Origin: an uncultured Nitrosomonadales bacterium
Lineage (GTDB): Bacteria; Pseudomonadota; Gammaproteobacteria; Burkholderiales; Gallionellaceae
Length of the DNA: 32,345 bases
Reading direction: 5' to 3'
Assembly: GCA_903885165.1 (NCBI GenBank)
Contig: CAISHO010000147.1
Coordinates: 1-32,345 of the forward strand
Shown: positions 7,470 to 15,102 of the stretch, piece by piece
Numbering within the stretch: position 1 is the stretch's first letter
How the letters are laid out: each line of letters opens with the position of its first letter
The notes under the pieces: generated by a model
Seen by the model: only the letters and a program-made list of their open reading frames with translations
Told to the model about the DNA's origin: nothing
Databases searched by the model: none
Made by a program: the position numbers and the translations under genes

Positions 7470-8735
7470 GTGGCAGAAATGAAACAAGTATTGGTTCCGG
7501 ATATCGGGGACTACAAGGGCGTGAGCGTCATCGAAGTGATGTTTAAAGTGGGCGACACCATCAACGAAGACGACACCTTATTGACACTGGAAACCGATAA
7601 GGCGGCGATGGACATTCCGTCCCCCTATACCGGTGTAGTGAAAGAGATGCACGTTGAGATCGGCGATAAGATTTCTCGCGGATCACTGATTCTGGTGCTG
7701 GAATGCGCCGAACAAATCCCCACTCCCGCCCCTTTGTTAAAGGGGGGTAGTGATACCGCGCCAGCAGCACCCGTTGCAGCTCAAGCCGTTGCGGCACCAG
7801 TTACGCCTCCCTTTGAAAAAGGAGGGGCGGTGGGGATTTCAGCACACGCGAGTCCTGCGATACGCCGTTTCGCGCGCGAATTAGGCGTCGATATCGGTCA
7901 GGTCAAAGGAAGCGGTGAAAAGGGCCGTGTCACCAAAGACGACGTGCAGTTGTTCGTCAAAGCAGCCCTGGCGCAACCCAGAGGCGCGGCAGGCGGCAAC
8001 GGTTTGCAGGTGCTGGATATGCCAATTTTCGATTTCGCCAAATTCGGTACGATCGAAAGCCGTCCTCTGTCGCGCATCCAGAAGATTTCCGGTGCGAATC
8101 TGCATCGCAACTGGGTGACCATTCCGCACGTCACGCAGTTCGATGAGGCTGACATTACCGATATGGAAGCCTTCCGCAAGCAACTGGGTGCGGAATACGC
8201 TAAGCAGAACATCAAGATCACCCCGCTGGCCTTTATGCTCAAAGCCGTGGTTGCTGCCTTGCAAAAATTCCCGAAATTCAACACCTCACTGGATGGCGAG
8301 AACCTGATCTACAAGCAGTATTTCCATATCGGCGTGGCGGTGGATACGCCCGACGGCCTGATGGTTCCGGTGCTGCGCGATGTGGACAAAAAGGGCATCG
8401 TGCAACTGGCTCAGGAATTAGCCGAAATCAGCGCGAAGGCCAGGGACAAGAAAATCACCGCAAACGACATGCAAGGCGGCTGTTTTACCATTTCCAGTCT
8501 GGGCGGCATCGGCGGTACCGCATTCACGCCTATCATCAATGCACCTGAAGTCGCGATTCTTGGCGTGTCGAAATCGTCCATGAAACCGGTATATCAAGAT
8601 GGACAGTTTGTACCGCGCCTGATGCTGCCACTGTCGGTGTCCTACGACCATCGCGTCATCGACGGTGCCGCCGCTGCGCGCTTTACCGCCTATCTCGCGC
8701 AGGTTTTATCCGACATACGACGGTTGGCGCTGTAA
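7470..8735 (+). CDS. aceF: Dihydrolipoamide acetyltransferase, E2 of pyruvate dehydrogenase
   Basis: AceF forms the core of the pyruvate dehydrogenase complex and transfers acetyl groups from its lipoyl arm to CoA. The start is GTG at 7470, preceded by GGAGAG at good spacing. Of 421 aa, residues about 4-78 are a single lipoyl domain with lipoyl-lysine K44 (ETDKAAMDIP); E. coli AceF has three such domains. Residues about 79-125 are an Ala/Pro linker, built largely from two inverted repeat copies (7714-7747 and 7806-7839). The E1/E3-binding domain follows (ASPAIRRFARELGVDI). The catalytic domain ends with the active-site SYDHRVIDGA. The E3 gene lpd does not follow; nadD begins 2 nt after the stop, so E3 must be encoded elsewhere. 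Confidence 0.96.
   Translation: MAEMKQVLVPDIGDYKGVSVIEVMFKVGDTINEDDTLLTLETDKAAMDIPSPYTGVVKEMHVEIGDKISRGSLILVLECAEQIPTPAPLLKGGSDTAPAAPVAAQAVAAPVTPPFEKGGAVGISAHASPAIRRFARELGVDIGQVKGSGEKGRVTKDDVQLFVKAALAQPRGAAGGNGLQVLDMPIFDFAKFGTIESRPLSRIQKISGANLHRNWVTIPHVTQFDEADITDMEAFRKQLGAEYAKQNIKITPLAFMLKAVVAALQKFPKFNTSLDGENLIYKQYFHIGVAVDTPDGLMVPVLRDVDKKGIVQLAQELAEISAKARDKKITANDMQGGCFTISSLGGIGGTAFTPIINAPEVAILGVSKSSMKPVYQDGQFVPRLMLPLSVSYDHRVIDGAAAARFTAYLAQVLSDIRRLAL
7714..7747 (+). repeat. 34-bp repeat, left copy, in the aceF linker
   Basis: This copy and the reverse complement of 7806-7839 match at 27 of 34 positions without gaps, including the first 10 bases. It contains its own hairpin, CCCCTTT-GTT-AAAGGGG. 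In frame it encodes linker residues ending PAPLLKGG. It lies between the lipoyl and binding domains. Confidence 0.75.
7806..7839 (-). repeat. 34-bp repeat, right copy, inverted, in the aceF linker
   Basis: This is the inverted partner of 7714-7747, separated from it by 58 bp. In frame it encodes PPFEKGGAVGI. Similar peptides (PPFxKGG) often appear where palindromic intergenic repeats are translated in bacterial genomes; that remark is from memory and was not checked by search. Confidence 0.75.
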
Positions 8736-8737
8736 CA

Positions 8738-9391
8738 TTGAAACCCATCGGCATCCTCGGCGGCACCTTTGACCCTATACATTACGGTCATCTGCGTCTC
8801 GCCGAGGAAATGCGCGAACTAGCTGGATTGCAACAAGTTCGTTTCATCCCGACGGGGAATCCGCCGCATCGCGATACCCCGCAAGTTACCGCACATCATC
8901 GCAGTGCGATGGTGCAACTGGCGATCGCCGATCATCCTGATTTTGTACTGGATGAGCGTGAAGCAAAAAAAACAATAAAATGTTTTACAATCAATACACT
9001 GCGCGAGTTACGCAGCGAGTTAGGCGAGACACAACCGCTGTGCTTACTAATGGGGGGCGATGCTTTTTTGCAGCTGCATACCTGGCACGAATGGGAACAG
9101 TTGCTCGATCTCACCCACATCGTCGTGGGTTACCGCCCGGGCTTTACGCTGGAGGAGCGCATACACAGCGCACCGGCCCAATTGCGCAAGCATTATCAGG
9201 AACGTTTGTGCAGCGTAGACTACTTATCGCAACAAGCCGCAGGCGGCATTGCAGAATTAGCCATACCTAAACTGGAAATCTCTGCTACGCTTATCCGCAG
9301 TCGCGTCGCAGAAAACCGTACAATCCGCTATTTATTGCCCGCAACTGTAGCTGACTACATTTATCAACATCATTTATATACACCATGCTAA
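8738..9391 (+). CDS. nadD: Nicotinate-nucleotide adenylyltransferase
   Basis: NadD joins ATP and nicotinate mononucleotide to make deamido-NAD, a late step in NAD synthesis. The start is probably TTG at 8738, only 2 nt after the aceF stop, because it places the nucleotide-binding motif GGTFDPIHYGH at residues 8-18. The C-terminal ISATLIRSRV signature is also present, and the 217 aa match the family. The central region is odd: where relatives have a (S)(Y/W)T motif before TL, this protein reads KKTIKCFTINTLREL. It is encoded by an AT-rich patch with a run of eight A (8965-8972). The stop overlaps the rsfS start by 7 nt, implying translational coupling. Confidence 0.93.
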   Translation: MKPIGILGGTFDPIHYGHLRLAEEMRELAGLQQVRFIPTGNPPHRDTPQVTAHHRSAMVQLAIADHPDFVLDEREAKKTIKCFTINTLRELRSELGETQPLCLLMGGDAFLQLHTWHEWEQLLDLTHIVVGYRPGFTLEERIHSAPAQLRKHYQERLCSVDYLSQQAAGGIAELAIPKLEISATLIRSRVAENRTIRYLLPATVADYIYQHHLYTPC

Positions 9392-9747
9392 CTCCAGAAG
9401 AAAAAATCAAAGCCATCGTCGACGCCCTTGAAGACATCAAGGCCACCGACATCACCGTCATCGACACCAGCAAGCTCAGCTCCTTATTTGACAGTATGGT
9501 CATCGCCTCGGCAACATCAACACGTCAAACCAAGGCGCTGGCTGACAATGTCGTCGTCAAACTCAAAGAACTGGGTGAAGAAGTCTATGGTCGCGAAGGC
9601 GAAGACAGCGGCGAGTGGATCCTAGTCGATCTGGGCGAAGTACTGGTTCACGTCATGCAACCTGCCACCCGCACTTATTACAATCTGGAAGAACTGTGGA
9701 GCAAGGCTCAGGCCGCACGCCCCAAGCTGGCAAAATTGCCTGAATAA
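9385..9747 (+). CDS. rsfS: Ribosomal silencing factor RsfS
   Basis: RsfS binds ribosomal protein L14 and blocks joining of the subunits, lowering translation when nutrients run short. The 120-aa product has the family core: DITVIDTSKLSSLFDSMVIA, then STRQTKALADNV, then GEDSGEWILVDLGEVLVHVM. The ATG at 9385 lies inside the end of nadD, and this overlap fixes the start. The order nadD-rsfS-rlmH is widely conserved in bacteria and supports the call. The C-terminal extension after YYNLEELWS is short. Confidence 0.95.
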   Translation: MLTPEEKIKAIVDALEDIKATDITVIDTSKLSSLFDSMVIASATSTRQTKALADNVVVKLKELGEEVYGREGEDSGEWILVDLGEVLVHVMQPATRTYYNLEELWSKAQAARPKLAKLPE

Positions 9748-9777
9748 GCATTTCGCGCTGCACGCACCCGTTTTACC

Positions 9778-10248
9778 ATGAAACTCTTCATCGTCACCGT
9801 CGGGCATAAGATGCCTGACTGGATCACGACAGGATACAATGAGTACGCCAAGCGCATGCCGCGCGAGGCCAAAATTGAACTGCTGGAAATCAAGCCGGAA
9901 CCCCGCACCACAGGCAAGAACACGCTGCAAATCATGGAAGCGGAAGCACAGCGCATCCTGAACGCGCTGCCGGCCAATTGCAGAAAGATCGCACTGGACG
10001 AGCGCGGGGCCACACCGACCACCAAACAACTGGCCGCACAACTCAAAGACTGGATGGGTGAAGGGCGCGATGTAGCCTTCATTATCGGTGGCGCGGACGG
10101 CTTGCACGACTCAGTAAAACAGGCATCCGGACAACTGATGGCCTTATCCGCTTTTACCTTGCCACATGCCTTTGTCAGGGTATTGCTCGCGGAACAGTTG
10201 TATCGCGCCCACAGCCTGATGCACAATCACCCCTATCACCGTGAATAA
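9778..10248 (+). CDS. rlmH: 23S rRNA (pseudouridine-1915-N3) methyltransferase
   Basis: RlmH is a SPOUT-class methyltransferase that methylates pseudouridine 1915 in helix 69 of 23S rRNA on assembled 70S ribosomes, using S-adenosylmethionine. The 156 aa are the standard length. The trefoil-knot SAM site is visible as FIIGGADGLHDSV followed by LSAFTLPHAFVRVLLAEQLYRA. The C-terminal NHPYHRE is almost invariant in the family. It follows rsfS by 30 nt and precedes maf by 8 nt, so the block is probably one transcript. Confidence 0.97.
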   Translation: MKLFIVTVGHKMPDWITTGYNEYAKRMPREAKIELLEIKPEPRTTGKNTLQIMEAEAQRILNALPANCRKIALDERGATPTTKQLAAQLKDWMGEGRDVAFIIGGADGLHDSVKQASGQLMALSAFTLPHAFVRVLLAEQLYRAHSLMHNHPYHRE

Positions 10249-10256
10249 GCCTAATC

Positions 10257-10877
10257 ATGAGCAATAACCACCCGCGCATCTACCTTGCATCCCAAAGTCC
10301 TCGACGACGCGAATTGCTCAAACAAATTGGCGTTCATTTTGACGTGCTGCTGCTGCGCACCGCAACGCACCGCCATGTAGACGTGGACGAGACGCCGCAT
10401 CAAGAGGAATTGCCCGAAATCTACGTACAGCGTCTCTGCCGTGAAAAGGCGCAGGCAGGGTACGCGACACTCACTTATCGCAAGTTGACGTTACAACCCG
10501 TGTTAGCCGCCGACACCACTGTCACACTGAACGGGGAAATTTTTGGCAAACCGCAAAACGCTGAGCAGGCCGCGGCCATGCTGCGCGCACTATCAGGCCG
10601 CGATCATCAGGTGCTGACGGCAGTCGCGCTCGCGCTCGGTGAACACGTCGAAGTGCGACTTTCCGTCTCCACCGTTCGATTCACGCAACTGAGCGACGAA
10701 CGTATCGCTCACTACCTGGAATTCGGCGAATATTCGGACAAGGCTGGCGGCTATGGCATACAAGGTCATGCGGCCGCCTTCATTGAACATCTGGCCGGCA
10801 GTTATTCAGGCGTGATGGGGCTGCCAATATTTGAAACCGTGCAGCTGTTGAAACACTTTGATATCCCCACTCCTTAA
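10257..10877 (+). CDS. maf: Maf-like nucleoside triphosphate pyrophosphatase (YhdE type)
   Basis: Maf proteins hydrolyse non-canonical or surplus nucleoside triphosphates to monophosphates; the YhdE subgroup prefers dTTP and UTP. The product is 206 aa. It starts with the hallmark IYLASQSPRRRELL, has the catalytic segment LAADTTVTLNGEIFGKP, and has DKAGGYGIQGHAAAFI near the C-terminus. The DKAGGYGIQG sequence favours the YhdE subgroup over YceF, but the choice is from memory of the families. The ATG at 10257 lies just after the rlmH stop. In betaproteobacteria this gene is usually directly upstream of rng, as here, 68 nt away. Confidence 0.93.
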   Translation: MSNNHPRIYLASQSPRRRELLKQIGVHFDVLLLRTATHRHVDVDETPHQEELPEIYVQRLCREKAQAGYATLTYRKLTLQPVLAADTTVTLNGEIFGKPQNAEQAAAMLRALSGRDHQVLTAVALALGEHVEVRLSVSTVRFTQLSDERIAHYLEFGEYSDKAGGYGIQGHAAAFIEHLAGSYSGVMGLPIFETVQLLKHFDIPTP

Positions 10878-10945
10878 CGTGTGTGGCTAACTTTCCGATA
10901 AAAACACGTTGATACTAACGCCTTGATTAAAAAAATTAAAAACAC

Positions 10946-12400
10946 ATGAGCGAAGAAATACTGATCAATGTTACCCCGCAGGAGACCCGCGTCGCAGTGA
11001 TGCAACTGGGTGTCGTACAGGAATTACACATCGAACGCGGCAGCAATCGCGGTATCGCCGGCAATGTCTATCTGGGACGCGTCAAACGCGTGTTGCCCGG
11101 CATGCAATCCGCCTTTATCGAAATCGGCCTGGAACGCTCCGCCTTTTTACACGTGGCGGATATCTGGGAGAACAGCAACAACGGCGACACCGCCAAACCG
11201 ATCGAAAAAATCCTGTTTGAAGGTCAGTCCCTGCTGGTGCAAGTCATTAAAGAACCGATCGGCAGCAAAGGCGCACGTCTCACCACACAACTGAGTTTCG
11301 CAGGGCGGTTGCTGGTATTCCTGCCACAAGAAACCCGCATCGGTGTATCACAACGCATTGAAGGGACTGAGCAGCGCGACATTCTGCGCGCAAAACTACA
11401 GGCCACCCTCCCACCGGAACACAAGGGCGGTTACATTATCCGCACCGTGACCGAAGGCAAAGACGATGCAAACTTCACCAACGACATCGCCTATCTGGAC
11501 AAGCTCTGGAGCAATCTGCAATCGGCCTCACTGACCGCCAGCGCACCGCAATTACTGTATCAGGAACTAGATATCAGCCTGCGAGTTTTGCGTGATTTCG
11601 TGAGTCAGGAGACAACCCGTTTGCTGGTTGACTCTCGCAGCACCCACAAAAAGATGCTGGAATTTGCAGAAAATTACAACGTTGATGCGGCGCAACTCTT
11701 GGAACACTATCTGGGTGTGCGTCCGTTGTTTGACATGTACAACATCGAAGAGGAAATCGAGCGCGCCTTATCCAAACGCGTGGATTTAAAATCGGGCGGT
11801 TATCTGATCATCGATCAGACCGAGGCGCTGACCACCGTCGATGTTAACACTGGCGGTTTTGTCGGCCTGCGCAACTTCGATGACACCATCTTCAAGACCA
11901 ATCTGGAAGCCACGCAAGTCATCGCCCGGCAACTGCGCTTGCGTAATCTAGGCGGCATCATCATCTGCGATTTCATCGACATGGACAATCAGGAACATCG
12001 CGATGCTGTACTGGATGAATTCAAGAAGGCGCTGGCACGCGACCATACCCGCATCAATGTGAATAATTTTTCATCGCTGGGTCTGGTGGAAATGACACGC
12101 AAGCGTACCCGCGAGAGTCTGGCCCATGTTTTGTGCGAACCCTGCCCAACTTGCAAAGGGCGCGGTGAAGTCAAAACCGCTCAGACGGTTTGCTACGAAA
12201 TTTTGCGGGAAATTGTGCGTGAAGCACGTCAGTTCGATGCGCGCGAATATCGCATCTTAGGTTCCCAGCAAGTGATCGATCTGTTTCTCGAAGAGGAATC
12301 GCAGGCGCTGGCCGGGCTGTCCGACTTTATCGGCAAACCGATCTCGATGCTGGTTGAAAACCAGTACACGCAGGAACAATACGACGTTATTCTTATGTGA
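10946..12400 (+). CDS. rng: Ribonuclease G
   Basis: RNase G is an endoribonuclease that matures the 5' end of 16S rRNA and degrades some mRNAs. The 484 aa match RNase G; the long disordered C-terminal tail of RNase E, which scaffolds the degradosome, is absent. The N-terminal S1 domain (about residues 35-120) has NVYLGRVKRVLPGMQSAFIE. The catalytic aspartates lie in TTVDVNTGGFVG and IIICDFIDMDN, and the zinc-link cysteines in CEPCPTCKGRG. The 68-nt gap before it is AT-rich near the start (GATTAAAAAAATTAAAAAC) and has no clear Shine-Dalgarno. It may have its own promoter or be read through from maf. It converges on the yggU-like gene. Confidence 0.97.
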   Translation: MSEEILINVTPQETRVAVMQLGVVQELHIERGSNRGIAGNVYLGRVKRVLPGMQSAFIEIGLERSAFLHVADIWENSNNGDTAKPIEKILFEGQSLLVQVIKEPIGSKGARLTTQLSFAGRLLVFLPQETRIGVSQRIEGTEQRDILRAKLQATLPPEHKGGYIIRTVTEGKDDANFTNDIAYLDKLWSNLQSASLTASAPQLLYQELDISLRVLRDFVSQETTRLLVDSRSTHKKMLEFAENYNVDAAQLLEHYLGVRPLFDMYNIEEEIERALSKRVDLKSGGYLIIDQTEALTTVDVNTGGFVGLRNFDDTIFKTNLEATQVIARQLRLRNLGGIIICDFIDMDNQEHRDAVLDEFKKALARDHTRINVNNFSSLGLVEMTRKRTRESLAHVLCEPCPTCKGRGEVKTAQTVCYEILREIVREARQFDAREYRILGSQQVIDLFLEEESQALAGLSDFIGKPISMLVENQYTQEQYDVILM

Positions 12401-12410
12401 CCTCGGTTCA

Positions 12411-12458
12411 TTCCACGACCTGTGTAAGGTCGAAAGAAAGCATGTCGAATGCAGGCTT
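12411..12458. terminator. Weak hairpins between convergent rng and yggU, candidate bidirectional terminator
   Basis: A small hairpin CGACC-TGTGTAA-GGTCG lies near 12417-12433. A second weak pairing, AAAGC...GCTTT, sits near 12437-12459 and is followed by TTATTTA. Both stems are short, but the position between convergent stop codons is what a terminator would need. Confidence 0.35.
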
Positions 12459-12749
12459 TTATTTATCCGGCAGCAGTCTCTCCGGTGCTATTTTACTGCC
12501 GGTAATCGCCAGCAATTTGTGACGTGATTGCCCGCCCTGTTTTAACTCCACCTGACGCTGCGGCACCTCGAACAGCCCGGCAATATATTTGATCAGCGCA
12601 TCATTCGCCCGGCCATCGACAGGCGGTGCAGCCAGCCGTATTTTAAGTGCATCGCCATGCAAGCCCGTGATCTCACTGCGCTTCGCACCCGGCTGGACAT
12701 GCAAAGTAAGTGTGACGACATCACCGACACAACGATACCATTCAGACAT
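12459..12749 (-). CDS. DUF167 family protein (YggU-like)
   Basis: A 96-aa protein of the DUF167/UPF0235 (YggU) family; the function is not established. The family core is clear: LTLHVQPGAKRSEITGLHGD, then KIRLAAPPVDGRANDALIKYIA, then a QVELKQGGQSRHKLL segment. The start is set at the ATG at 12749 because MSEWYR begins the conserved domain and leaves 5 nt after the upstream ypjD-like stop. The open frame continues upstream to 12944, but that part overlaps the membrane-protein gene and lacks family similarity. It is probably co-transcribed with the ypjD-like gene. Confidence 0.88.
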   Translation of the reverse strand: MSEWYRCVGDVVTLTLHVQPGAKRSEITGLHGDALKIRLAAPPVDGRANDALIKYIAGLFEVPQRQVELKQGGQSRHKLLAITGSKIAPERLLPDK

Positions 12750-12754
12750 TATCG

Positions 12755-13567
12755 TTATCTGTGTAACAACACTTCCAAAACAAACTTGCTGCCTAGATAG
12801 GCTAACAACAGAAAGGCAAAACCACTGACCGTCCAGCGCACGGCGATTTTGCCACGCCAACCGTAAAAACGATGTCCCCACAACAACACGGCGAACACAC
12901 ACCATGAGATAAAGCCGAACAACACCTTGTGATTGAACTGCCACGCCTTGCCAAAAATCTCTTCGGAAAACATCACGCCGGATGCCAACGTCAATGTCAG
13001 CAACACAAAACCTATGCCTATCATGCGGAACAGCAAACTTTCCATGGTTAGCAGCGGTGGCAGGCTACGCAATACGCGCGGCAACGTGGCGTGATGCAAG
13101 CGCTTTTCAACCAGTGAAATCAGCACCGCATGCAACATGGCAATGGTAAACAGACTGTAAGCCAACATCGCGACCGCAATATGCACCCTGAACGCCAGCA
13201 AATCGGTATGCGCCAACTGATGATCAGCCGGGAACACACCGGGCAACAACAAGGTCACGGCGGCCAGCGGCAACACCAGTGCTTGCAAACCACCGATCGG
13301 GTAAAAGAATCGCGCCACCCAATACACCAGCAGCGTCAGCCAGACTATCAGCGACAAGGCATTGAACACGTTCAAATCAAAGCCGCCATCAGAGAAAATA
13401 CCCTGTTCCAGCAAATAACCATGCATAGTGATGGGAATCACCATCGAGTGACCTATGGTGCCACGACACAGCTCATCGCATTCCCCGCGCGTATGGGCGC
13501 GCCAGAAATAGACCGAAAGCAGAGAATATGCAACAAAAGCGACGAATGAGAGGAGAAGATTAGGCAT
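12755..13567 (-). CDS. Cytochrome c assembly / HemX-like integral membrane protein (YpjD-like)
   Basis: A 270-aa inner-membrane protein of the CcsA/HemX/YpjD family. About eight hydrophobic segments can be counted, from LLLSFVAFVAYSLLSVYF at the N-terminus to VSGFAFLLLAYLGSKFVL at the C-terminus. Histidines lie in likely periplasmic or membrane positions (HSMVIPITMHGYLL, FRVHIAVAMLAYSLF, WQFNHKVLFGFISW), as expected for haem-handling members. It is transcribed divergently from ffh, the arrangement seen for ypjD and ffh in E. coli and other proteobacteria; that context is the main reason for the name. A true c-type cytochrome maturation role is not shown, since no other ccm/ccs gene is in the window. 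Confidence 0.85.
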   Translation of the reverse strand: MPNLLLSFVAFVAYSLLSVYFWRAHTRGECDELCRGTIGHSMVIPITMHGYLLEQGIFSDGGFDLNVFNALSLIVWLTLLVYWVARFFYPIGGLQALVLPLAAVTLLLPGVFPADHQLAHTDLLAFRVHIAVAMLAYSLFTIAMLHAVLISLVEKRLHHATLPRVLRSLPPLLTMESLLFRMIGIGFVLLTLTLASGVMFSEEIFGKAWQFNHKVLFGFISWCVFAVLLWGHRFYGWRGKIAVRWTVSGFAFLLLAYLGSKFVLEVLLHR

Positions 13568-13635
13568 TTTTTGTCAGGATGTTTTAGACTTCACAGATTC
13601 TACCTCATTTGCAAAGATTACCTACAAGGACGGAC

Positions 13636-14988
13636 ATGCTCGACAATTTGACGCAACGCCTATCCGGTGTGATAAAAAACCTGCGCGGCCACGCCAGACT
13701 CACCGAAAGTAACATTCAAGACGCCATGCGCGAAGTGCGGATGGCACTACTCGAAGCCGACGTGGCGTTGCCCGTCGTCAAGGAATTGGCCAACCAGGTC
13801 AAGGAGGCGGCGCTGGGACAGGAAGTCATCGGCAACCTCAATCCGGGACAGGCCTTCATCGGCGTGGTACACCGCGAACTGACCAAACTGATGGGCGAAC
13901 ACAACGATGCGCTCAATCTGACCACCACCCCGCCCGCAGTGATTTTGATGGCAGGTCTACAGGGGGCGGGTAAAACCACCACCTGCGGCAAGCTGGCCAA
14001 ATTGCTGCGCGAGCAGAACAAGAAAAAAGTGCTGCTGGTCAGCTGCGACATCTATCGCCCTGCCGCGATCGAGCAATTGCGCATGCTGGCGGCACAACTA
14101 GATATCGATTTCTTTGCCTCAGATATTTCGCAAAAGCCACAGGATATCGCAGCTGCGGCGCTGGACTTTGCCCGTAAACATCATCACGACGTACTGATCG
14201 TTGACACGGCCGGTCGTCTTGCGATAGATGCGGCGATGATGGCGGAAATACAGCAACTACACGCCAGCTTAAAGCCGATCGAAACCCTGTTCGTGGTGGA
14301 TGCGATGACGGGTCAGGATGCGGTGAACACTGCGAAGGCCTTTGGCGAAGCGCTCCCGCTCACCGGGATCATCCTCACCAAGATGGACGGCGACTCGCGC
14401 GGCGGCGCGGCTTTGTCAGTGCGCCATATCACCGGCAAACCGATCAAGTTCATCGGGGTCAGCGAAAAACCCAACGGTCTGGAAGCCTTTCACCCGGAAC
14501 GGATGGCCTCCCGCATACTGGGCATGGGCGATGTACTGTCCTTGCTGGAAGAAGCACAGCGCGGCGTCGATCAGGGTGAAGCCGAAAAGCTGGCCAAGAA
14601 GATGCAGTCCGGCAAGGGCTTCGATCTGAACGACTTCAAGATGCAGATGGTACAGATGCGTAAGATGGGCGGCATGTCGGCTCTGATGGACAAACTCCCG
14701 GCCCAGCTCTCACAAGCAGCAGCGGACTCCAAGGTGGACGACAAAGCGATCAATCGTCTGGAAGGCATCATCAACTCGATGACACCCCTGGAGCGCAGCC
14801 GTCCCGAACTCATCAAAGCACAGCGCAAGAAGCGCATTGCGGACGGCGCAGGTGTCAAGGTGATGCACGTCAATCAATTGCTCAACCAGTTTGAACAGAC
14901 GCAGAAGATGATGAAGATGTTCACCAAGGGTGGCGGTATGGCCAAAATGATGCGCAGCATGGCCGGCAAACTGCCTGGGATGAGATAA
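13636..14988 (+). CDS. ffh: Signal recognition particle protein Ffh
   Basis: Ffh is the GTPase of the signal recognition particle. It binds 4.5S RNA and signal sequences of nascent membrane proteins and docks to FtsY. The ATG at 13636 has an AAGGA box at good spacing and gives 450 aa, the normal size; a further upstream ATG at 13609 adds nine residues that lack family similarity. The N domain spans roughly residues 1-100. The P-loop is GLQGAGKTT (107-115), followed by DTAGR (from 190) and TKMDGDSRGGAA (from 248). The methionine-rich M domain includes KMQMVQMRKMGGMSALM and ends KMMRSMAGKLPGM. The 4.5S RNA gene is not in the window. Confidence 0.97.
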   Translation: MLDNLTQRLSGVIKNLRGHARLTESNIQDAMREVRMALLEADVALPVVKELANQVKEAALGQEVIGNLNPGQAFIGVVHRELTKLMGEHNDALNLTTTPPAVILMAGLQGAGKTTTCGKLAKLLREQNKKKVLLVSCDIYRPAAIEQLRMLAAQLDIDFFASDISQKPQDIAAAALDFARKHHHDVLIVDTAGRLAIDAAMMAEIQQLHASLKPIETLFVVDAMTGQDAVNTAKAFGEALPLTGIILTKMDGDSRGGAALSVRHITGKPIKFIGVSEKPNGLEAFHPERMASRILGMGDVLSLLEEAQRGVDQGEAEKLAKKMQSGKGFDLNDFKMQMVQMRKMGGMSALMDKLPAQLSQAAADSKVDDKAINRLEGIINSMTPLERSRPELIKAQRKKRIADGAGVKVMHVNQLLNQFEQTQKMMKMFTKGGGMAKMMRSMAGKLPGMR

Positions 14989-14993
14989 ATAGA

Positions 14994-15044
14994 GACAGAC
15001 GTTAGCTGCAAGTTAATTTCGTCGCTACGCGGCTTTTGTCTGTC
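14994..15044. repeat. 7-bp inverted repeat downstream of ffh
   Basis: GACAGAC (14994-15000) and GTCTGTC (15038-15044) are perfect inverted copies around a 37-nt loop that contains GTCGCTACGCG (15021-15031). The same 11-mer recurs in the trpE leader at 17493-17503. With no T-run after it, a terminator role is doubtful. Confidence 0.35.
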
Positions 15045-15060
15045 CCCGGCCTCTGGATGA

Positions 15061-15088
15061 CTCACTACTCACTACTCACTACTCACTA
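15061..15088 (+). repeat. Heptanucleotide tandem repeat, four perfect copies, before cbbY
   Basis: CTCACTA is repeated four times without error. Its complement unit is GTGAGTA. Related 7-bp arrays occur in murU (24796-24816, unit GTGGGTA) and pdxA (30295-30322, unit GTGGAAA), giving the shared consensus GTGRRWA. The array ends 14 nt before the cbbY ATG, so copy-number change could alter the 5' leader. Confidence 0.9.
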
Positions 15089-15102
15089 CTTACGGCTGAA
15101 AA

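Noticed and set aside
13568-13635. Sigma-70 promoter for ffh using TTGTCA near 13571
   Set aside because: No acceptable -10 hexamer lies 16-18 bp downstream, so I do not list it as a feature.
15061-15088. CRISPR array
   Set aside because: The repeats are contiguous 7-bp units without spacers and there are no cas genes nearby.
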